From positions 19,749,485-19,813,484 of the forward strand of contig OZ038433.1 in the NCBI GenBank assembly GCA_964036275.1: DNA of 64,000 nt. Direction: 5' to 3'. The translations under genes and the position numbers were made by a program. The number at the start of each line of letters is the position of its first letter. Position 1 is the stretch's first letter. Source of the DNA: Litoditis marina. Lineage: Eukaryota; Nematoda; Chromadorea; Rhabditida; Rhabditidae. Below are positions 58,040-64,000 of this stretch, in pieces. The notes below the pieces were generated by a model that worked only from the letters and a program-made list of their open reading frames with translations, ran no database searches and had not been told where the DNA came from.

Positions 58040-59262
58040 TTTTTGATCACAACATTGCGGACTTTCAAAAGCGGTTTTATGCCATTTTCTCGAAAACTCC
58101 GAACGGATTTTTGAGATTTTGATAGAGAGAGATAGAGGAGGAAAGGCTCTATCATTGAGCTATTCGATGTTCAATGTGCGACGAGTGATCTACAGTTATT
58201 CTAAAAATCGTCTCGCGAAAATGGCTTCCGACAGCGGCCGCGTGGCGCCCGCAAAACCGACGATTTCAACCGATTTGTCTGCAATTCGGAATATAGTTAG
58301 GGACAGCAGAGTCATGTGTAAATCTGAATTCTTGGACCATTCGGTCAACATTGAACCATTTTATGGCTCTGGAAACATTGCTCTTAGCTGCTTTGACAAT
58401 TACTTCTAGATGTGTGGATTGTGCGCAGTGAGCTGTTGGTTCGCTTTTTGGTAGTTTGAATAGATAAACACTTATTGGAAAAAACAATTGTGTTGATCTG
58501 TAGAGATCCTGGCTCCATTAAAAGGTTAATCAAACAAAAACAAAAATGATGTCTGTGAAGGGTTTCGAACCCTCGGCCTACTGGACTGTAGTGAGCGACT
58601 GAGCCAAATCGTCACGAAGAAGGAAAGAAATGGACGGCGTCACACGTGCGCTGCCCAAAATCAAGGATTGATTACGGTTTTTGAGAGAATGCTTATTAAC
58701 CAAACTTGTGACGCAGTTTTTGTATTTTAAACAACGACTCAGTGTGAATAGATTAAAATAAATTGGGAAAGCAATTGTGTTTATCTGTAGAGATCCTGGC
58801 TCCGTTAAAAGGTCAATCGAACAAAAACAAAATTGATGTGTGTGAATGGATTCGAACCCTCGGCCTACTGGACTGTAGGGAGCTGCTCTGCCGTCTGAGC
58901 CAAATCGCCACGAAGAAGGAAAGAAATGGACGGCGTCACACGTGCGCTGCCCAAAATCAAGGATTGATCACGGTTTCTGAGAGAATGCTTACTAACCAAA
59001 TTTGTAACGCAGTTTTTTTTCAGCATCAACCCAGTGTATGTGAATAGATTAAAATTTATTGGAAAAGCAATTGTCTTAATCTGTAGAGATCCTGGCTCCA
59101 TTAAAAGGTTAATTGAACAAAAACAAAAATGATTTCTGTGAAGGGATTCGAACCCTCGGCCTAGTGGGCAGTAGTGCGCTGCTCTGCCGACTGCGCCAAA
59201 TCGTCACGGAAAAGAAAAAAATGAACGGCGTCACACGTGCGCTGCCCAAAACCAAGGATTGA
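58040..59262. repeat. Composite tRNA-derived repeat block, copy II
   Basis: A leader (58040-58410, GATCACAACATTGCGGACTT, CCGACAGCGGCCGCGTGGCG) is shared with 62697-63075. Three units of about 285-290 bp follow, starting near 58495, 58778 and 59068. Each has ATCCTGGCTCC and a minus-strand tRNA-like segment (58553-58618, 58846-58913, 59138-59213) with box B GGTTCGAATCC and box A-like TGGCTCAG or TGGCGCAGTCGG. Stems are imperfect, so functional tRNAs are unlikely. Confidence 0.75.
59138..59213 (-). repeat. Best-preserved tRNA-like unit of the block
   Basis: Minus-strand TGGCGCAGTCGGCAGAGC, then CCACTAGGCCGAGG, then GGTTCGAATCCCTTCACAG. The T arm pairs. The acceptor stem and anticodon stem do not close in a canonical way. 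Confidence 0.45.
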
Positions 59263-59263
59263 T

Positions 59264-60470
59264 AATATTAATAATAATTCATTTATCCATATGTATCAGG
59301 AACAAATCAGGACGGAATGAGATCACGAAGTAATGGACATAAAAATTCATGGCGATGATGAGAAAATATGCGATGGCGAGATTGAAAATGAGAACGTGTG
59401 GAAGAGATGCAATGAGCGTGGAAAATTATAACCTAGCGTTATTATAACGTGATGGGGGTACAATTTTGTAGTCATACATTCCAAACTAGAATCTAATAAA
59501 TGCGGTACGGAACTTGAATGGAACAATTGTAACATAGAAATCCTCAACAGAACATAAGCGATATCGGAGACAATGAGCATGTACAGTTTCACATTGACTA
59601 ATTATTTCATCGATTTGATTGGAAGGCAATGAGGGAGGAGGATGGTGTTCATAGAAGTAATCGAACGAATATTGAGCATCAACAGAAGGAGGAGGAGGAA
59701 TAGGAGCTGGCGTTTCCAGTTTAGAGAAATCAGGGAAAACAATAAATGGACGATCGATAATAGGGGTAGAAGGACATTGAATAAGAGATAACGATTCGAA
59801 TTGTCTAATATCTTCAACTAACTCAATGTCCATTTGAGGGGTTTGGGCAGCAACATTGCGTTGAATTGTAGTTTGGTCGGTGACCTCAGCTCGGGCGGCG
59901 TCTCGTTTCGATTGTCTGGCGAGGAATCCGGCCTTCCGCTGTTCCGGGGTCTCGAACTTTCGTACATGAAATGTTGACATAGAAGGCACAGTTTTCATAG
60001 CAGTAGATAGATCAATGAGACGCGGAAATGGAATGCCATCTTTGAGAGAAATTTTGAGTGGACGGGGTAAACCATCTTGACGTGGTTTTCCCAAACGGTG
60101 GAGAATTGAAACATTTGAAGACGAGATTGATACCAAATTGAAAATTGCATTCACCTTTTTCTTCAATGTAGAGTCCTCAGGTAGACCGTAAATAGTGAGA
60201 CATCGACGGTCGTTGAATTGGTGTAGTTGGGATTGAATAATGGTGGGAAGAGATTGAGTCATGGTGTCGATTTTGGAGTTGAGTATTTTTATTTCGCTCA
60301 AAATGGTGGAAAAATGGGGTCGAAGTGGTACCATTTTTGGACGAGGCGATGGCATAGTAATCAATCGAGAGGGGCCACCTCACACGACCGAGACAAGGGG
60401 TGGAATGATGAGACAAGGGGTGGAATGATGAGACAAGGGGTGGAATGATGAGACAAGGGGTGGAATGAAT
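59264..60470 (-). mobile_element. ORF1-only LINE-like element with 5' VNTR and (ATT)n tail
   Basis: It interrupts the third tRNA-like unit between GGATTGAT and CACGGTTTCT, contiguous in the unit at 58960. On the minus strand the order is four 20-bp repeats of AGACAAGGGGTGGAATGATG (plus-strand form, 60391-60470), an ORF (60355-59486), about 220 bp of 3' sequence and a TAATAATA tail. There is no endonuclease or reverse transcriptase. Target duplication is short or unclear. Confidence 0.7.
59486..60355 (-). CDS. LINE ORF1p-like RNA-binding protein, about 289 aa
   Basis: The N-terminal part has a heptad-like stretch (FSTILSEIKILNSKIDTMTQ) that could form a coiled coil. An RRM-like core follows: CLTIYGLPEDSTLKKKVNAI, then SNVSILHRLGKPR, and PRPLKISLKDGIPFPRLIDL, then FHVRKFETPEQRKAGF. 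The C-terminal half is Pro-rich (PAPIPPPPS), and no zinc knuckle was seen. The pattern fits ORF1 of non-LTR retrotransposons, which binds element RNA and acts as a chaperone in the ribonucleoprotein. The ATG at 60355 is preferred over the in-frame TTG nine bases upstream. The frame is fully open, so this insertion is probably young. It is not followed by ORF2, and spread would depend on another element's reverse transcriptase. Confidence 0.65.
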   Translation of the reverse strand: MPSPRPKMVPLRPHFSTILSEIKILNSKIDTMTQSLPTIIQSQLHQFNDRRCLTIYGLPEDSTLKKKVNAIFNLVSISSSNVSILHRLGKPRQDGLPRPLKISLKDGIPFPRLIDLSTAMKTVPSMSTFHVRKFETPEQRKAGFLARQSKRDAARAEVTDQTTIQRNVAAQTPQMDIELVEDIRQFESLSLIQCPSTPIIDRPFIVFPDFSKLETPAPIPPPPSVDAQYSFDYFYEHHPPPSLPSNQIDEIISQCETVHAHCLRYRLCSVEDFYVTIVPFKFRTAFIRF

Positions 60471-60640
60471 CACGGTTTCTGGGAGGGTGCTTACTAACCA
60501 AACTTGTAACGCATTTTTTAAGTTTTAAACATCAACTTAGGTTTACCTGTTGAGTTGAATAAACTTTCAAAAAGCAATGATTGATTAGATGTCTTTATTT
60601 CATATCTATGAATTTATTATTTCCTTCGGAAATATAGAAA

Positions 60641-61204
60641 AAGAGGTCAATTTGTATAAAAAGCGAATGTAAAGTGAGAAACGATTAGCTTTTGAGATTG
60701 AACTGCATAGAATGTAGAAAAGGAGGTCAATAACTCAAGAGGGAAATGAATAATCTAATCTCGCAATTTTCGTGGGTCAAAAACATTTTGGTTTTCTACT
60801 GAGAAAGAACTTGCAGCTAACATTAGTTGAAACGTCCGAATATGATAATTTCTCACCACTGATTCAAAACTGTTAACAGAACATAGTATACTAGTGAATT
60901 GAACAATCACATGAAGTTAGCATTCTAATGAGGAATGATGCACTTTGTCGTTCTCTTTACATTTCTGACTAGATTTATTGACAGTATAACTAACTTTTGT
61001 TTCAGATACGTTTTTAGTGTTAGCGGAATGTTTTCAAAGGTTGAGCACTTATCTTCTGATTTAGTTTGTCAAGATGATCATGAAAATTGCGAGATTAGAT
61101 TTTTCATTTCCCTCTTGAGTTATTGACCTCCTTTTCTACATTCCGTACAGTTCAATCTCAAAAGCTAATTGTTTCTCACTTTACATTCGTTTTTTATACA
61201 ATTG
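60641..61204. mobile_element. Foldback element, copy II, containing a GTATAC-type repeat
   Basis: The left arm starts AGAGGTCAATTTGTATAAAA and includes GTGAGAAACGATTAGC. The right arm 61077-61204 is its inverse. The spacer holds a copy of the GTATAC-ended repeat (60890-60990). Confidence 0.75.
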
Positions 61205-61454
61205 TGATTAGCGATCGTGCTGCCGACTGCATAACTTTCTCCCGCTAGAGGCAGCTAAAATCTGCTGCCAACTCTGCGCTCATACTTTTTCTGCCCACTC
61301 TCGATATTTGTTGCAGTCGACAGCAACTTTCTGCCGACTAGAGCAGCAATTGCAGTTGCATACCACGTAGCATATTCTTTATGATCTATGAATAATTGTT
61401 TTCACTCATTTTAATATTTTGTAATTCTCTGAATAATAAATATGATTGGTAATA

Positions 61455-61645
61455 TTACCACCATAGATCAAAATGCTCGGAATTGGCTAGAACTAGACAA
61501 GATAGGGTCGTCAAGCATGACGATCTGTGAAACAAATATAAATGTGAAAGTAGGTTTCGTGATGGGCACACAACGCGACCAAAATAGTTAGCTGGGGAAA
61601 CAAAGCGCAGAATAAAGTGAGAACCTTGCCTCAGGCAGGGTTCAT
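61455..61645 (+). repeat. Dispersed repeat with CTTGCCTCAGGCAGG, third copy
   Basis: Matches 17045-17215 and 18175-18320: GCTCGGAATTGGCTAGAAC, AAACAAATATAAATGTGAAA and GAACCTTGCCTCAGGCAGGG. The last is a short palindrome. Confidence 0.7.
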
Positions 61646-62143
61646 TCTTTTTTGCTGCCAACTCTGCAGGCAGCAACACCCCCTGCCAAGCATTTGGGCA
61701 GCGTTGCTGGAGTGATGTTGCTGCCGGTGTTGGCAGCAACATCACTCAATATAATGCTCATTAGTTTTTTTTTCAATATAGTGCTCATTAGTTTTCGAAA
61801 ACTCCGGATGAATGTGATTTTTGAATTAAATATAGAATGTAAATCCATTCTAAGTGCACGCGATGCGACTAAAATACGTGACAATCGGCAGTAGCCTGCA
61901 GATATACTTATAGAGTACAATGCCCACCTGTAGTTTATGCCCCCACTTGAGATAAACCGGAACAGGTGATTTAAGGACACTCACGCACGCGATGCGACAC
62001 AAATCAGAAAAGTTGAAATCTCTATCGTAGCAGGCGACGAAATGCTCATTTAACGACCGAAAAAATGAATTGGGATGGATGTTCAGTGTCCACTCGAGAA
62101 TGATCAATGAACTTATTTTGCGATACAGAAAACACTGGGTTAA

Positions 62144-62259
62144 AGAAGGACGATTATGTGGTCCAATCGCAACGCTTCAGTCCTTTAAACCGCAATATAT
62201 TTTTCAATTGCAGTTTAAAGGACCGATGTAACGGGATTGGTCCACATAATCGTCCTTCT
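62144..62259. mobile_element. 116-bp palindromic element flanked by TTAA
   Basis: AGAAGGACGATTATGTGG at the left is inverted at the right as CCACATAATCGTCCTTCT. TTAA occurs at 62140-62143 and 62260-62263. It contains the inner pair CAGTCCTTTAAACCGCAAT and TGCAGTTTAAAGGACCGA. It resembles the PALTTAA-type elements of Caenorhabditis, which would be mobilised by a TTAA-specific transposase. Confidence 0.85.
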
Positions 62260-62694
62260 TTAACTTAAAATTAGGGTTGGTGGCGGAGGGTTGAGTATCA
62301 TATTTTTTAAAATATTTTCATCTAAAATTTGGAGATTTTGGGTAGTCGACAATGCTGACCACAAGTATGAGCTTTGCGTAAACCACACATATTTCGTTGG
62401 TTGCTTTCCTTGCAAAAAACAGGTTGCTTTCCATGCAAAGAAACTCATTACTCTCAGAAACACAGAGAGATTCTATTTGCTTCATTTTTATTACTTTCCA
62501 CCGCGATTTTGACATTTACTGTAACTCGATGCCGGTTTGGAAGCAAATATGGTTTTTGAAAGCGATTGAGGTTTCTTTACAAACGCAACAAGGTTGGTCT
62601 TACCCGGTTGCTTGTGCAATCGGCCGTTCAATCAGTTACACTTTTTTGTAAATGCAATTAGACAACCAAAAAATGAACTTAATTGCGCGCAGCG

Positions 62695-63300
62695 CGGATC
62701 ACAACATTGCGGACTTTCAAAAGTTTTCTTCAAAAACTTTTGAACCGGTTTTTGAGATTTTGATAAAGAGAGATAGCGCAGGAAAGCTTCTATCATTGTG
62801 ATGATCGATATATAATGTGCGACTAGTGATCTACATTTATTCTACAAATCTTCTTGCAAAAACGGCTCCCGACAGCGGCCGCGTGGCGGCCTCGTGGCGT
62901 GGCGGGCGCAAAACCGACGAATTCAACCGATTTGTCTAAAATTAAGAACATAGTTGAAAACTGCAGAGTTTTTTGCGTTTTGAGCCAATCGGTCATCATT
63001 GAGCCATTTTATGGCTTTGCAAACATTGATCTCAGCCGCATTGGCAACAATTTGTCGTCGCTTGAGGTGTGTACAAGTGTGCTGTTGTTCTGCTTTTCGA
63101 TAGCTTAAATTGGTTATGTGGATAAGGGAAAAGCATTTGTGTTAATCTGTGAAAATTCTGATCTCAATTAAATGTTGATCGGCCAAAAACAAAAAAAAAT
63201 CAGTGAAGGGATTCGAACCCTTCACCCGGACACAGTTTGAAGAGCTAAAGACGGCGCCACACGCGCGCTGCCCACAAGCAAGAATTGATGTCGCTTTTGG
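62695..63300. repeat. Composite tRNA-derived repeat block, copy III
   Basis: It repeats the leader at 58040-58410 (GATCACAACATTGCGGACTT, CCGACAGCGGCCGCGTGGCG), and has one minus-strand tRNA-like remnant (63203-63225, GTGAAGGGATTCGAACCC). The ACACGCGCGCTGCCC string follows. Confidence 0.7.
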
Positions 63301-63450
63301 AGACGAAGCTTATTTCCCGGGAATAGAACGCAATTCATGAATTTCAAACATCATTATTAATTCATTTACAAGAATGTCTAATAAGCAATGACTTGATTCA
63401 AATTGCCGTATTTCCTATCTATTTCGTATTTATATCTTTCGGAAATCTAG

Positions 63451-63870
63451 GAAAAGAAGACAATTTGCATGAAAAACGAGTGTGAAGTGAGCGACGATTA
63501 GCTTTTCACATTACACTGCGTGAAATATAGAAAAGGAGAACAATAACTAGAAGGGAAAATGAAAAATCAAATCTCGCAATTTTCGTTATCATCCTAACAC
63601 GCACTAATGCACATAAGCTCATAAGTTGCCAACCATTGAAGACATTTCGCTAACATGAACAATGTATCTCAAACAAATACTTTGTTCTTAAGAGTCTTGA
63701 TTGGGAGGAGGAACATTGTCTTACTTGGTTAAAGTTTTATCCGGTGTTTGTTTGCTGCAACTTCTTTTTCAATAGAAAAACAAAATGTTTTGAACTCTCA
63801 TTTTCCTTCTGAGTTATTGTCCTCATTTTCTATGTTCCATGCAGTGTAATCTCAAAAGCTATTTTTTCAT
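63451..63870. mobile_element. Foldback element, copy III
   Basis: The left arm AGAAGACAATTTGCATG and GTGAAGTGAGCGACGATTAG, and the right arm from 63795 (CTCATTTTCCTTCTGAG, GCAGTGTAATCTCAAAAGC) are inverted. The right arm is shorter than in copies I and II. Downstream sequence to the window end matches 19215-19300. Confidence 0.65.
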
Positions 63871-64000
63871 ACAAGTTTGAATATGGTCTGTGAACTTTCT
63901 TCACCTCCACCAGTATTCATAACACGAGCCGCATCACTCTGCAAAGCGTCGCACGGATTTTTTTTTACCAACGATACCACCTCAGTTTTTTCCCCGCACA

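Overview
The window looks like an AT-rich, repeat-dense piece of a nematode nuclear genome, most likely Caenorhabditis or a close relative. This rests on short introns with GT...TTTCAG borders, an sra-type serpentine chemoreceptor, an SGNH domain of the nematode O-acyltransferase (OAC) type, a short multi-exon GT31 glycosyltransferase, and many TTAA- and 3-bp-target foldback elements. Nothing suggests bacteria, plasmid or organelle. No homology search was run; family names come from motifs read in conceptual translations.

Layout: 0.25-2.55 kb (+) is the 3' part of an OAC/SGNH gene cut by the window edge. 2.8-7.9 kb is a repeat (family A) carrying a 2.9-kb element with two identical 310-bp direct repeats and a 6-bp target duplication. 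7.9-10 kb holds a large foldback and a cluster of GGCGCC/TTTGGCGC motifs ending in a tandem array. 10.4-15.9 kb is copy 1 of a long duplication (family L) with a minus-strand multi-exon Cys-rich gene. 16-19.2 kb is tRNA-derived repeats plus a foldback. 19.2-31.8 kb is gene-poor, with one unrecognised exon pair, two tRNA-like SINE copies and a Harbinger-type MITE. 31.8-35.3 kb (-) is the sra-like receptor gene. 38.8-41.9 kb (+) is a six-exon GT31 gene whose exons join in frame to 308 residues. 42.8-58.0 kb is copy 2 of family L, split by at least four mobile elements: a 191-bp insertion, a 567-bp MITE, a complete 4.9-kb Harbinger transposon and a 5.8-kb long-TIR element of unknown type. 58-64 kb repeats the tRNA-like and foldback units, interrupted by an ORF1-only LINE-like element.

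The most informative feature is the pair of L copies. Copy 1 gives the empty target site for the MITE, the Harbinger, the long-TIR element and the 191-bp insertion, so borders and target duplications can be read directly. Exons of the L gene stay open and similar in both copies, while one intron of copy 2 has grown to about 12 kb through these insertions.
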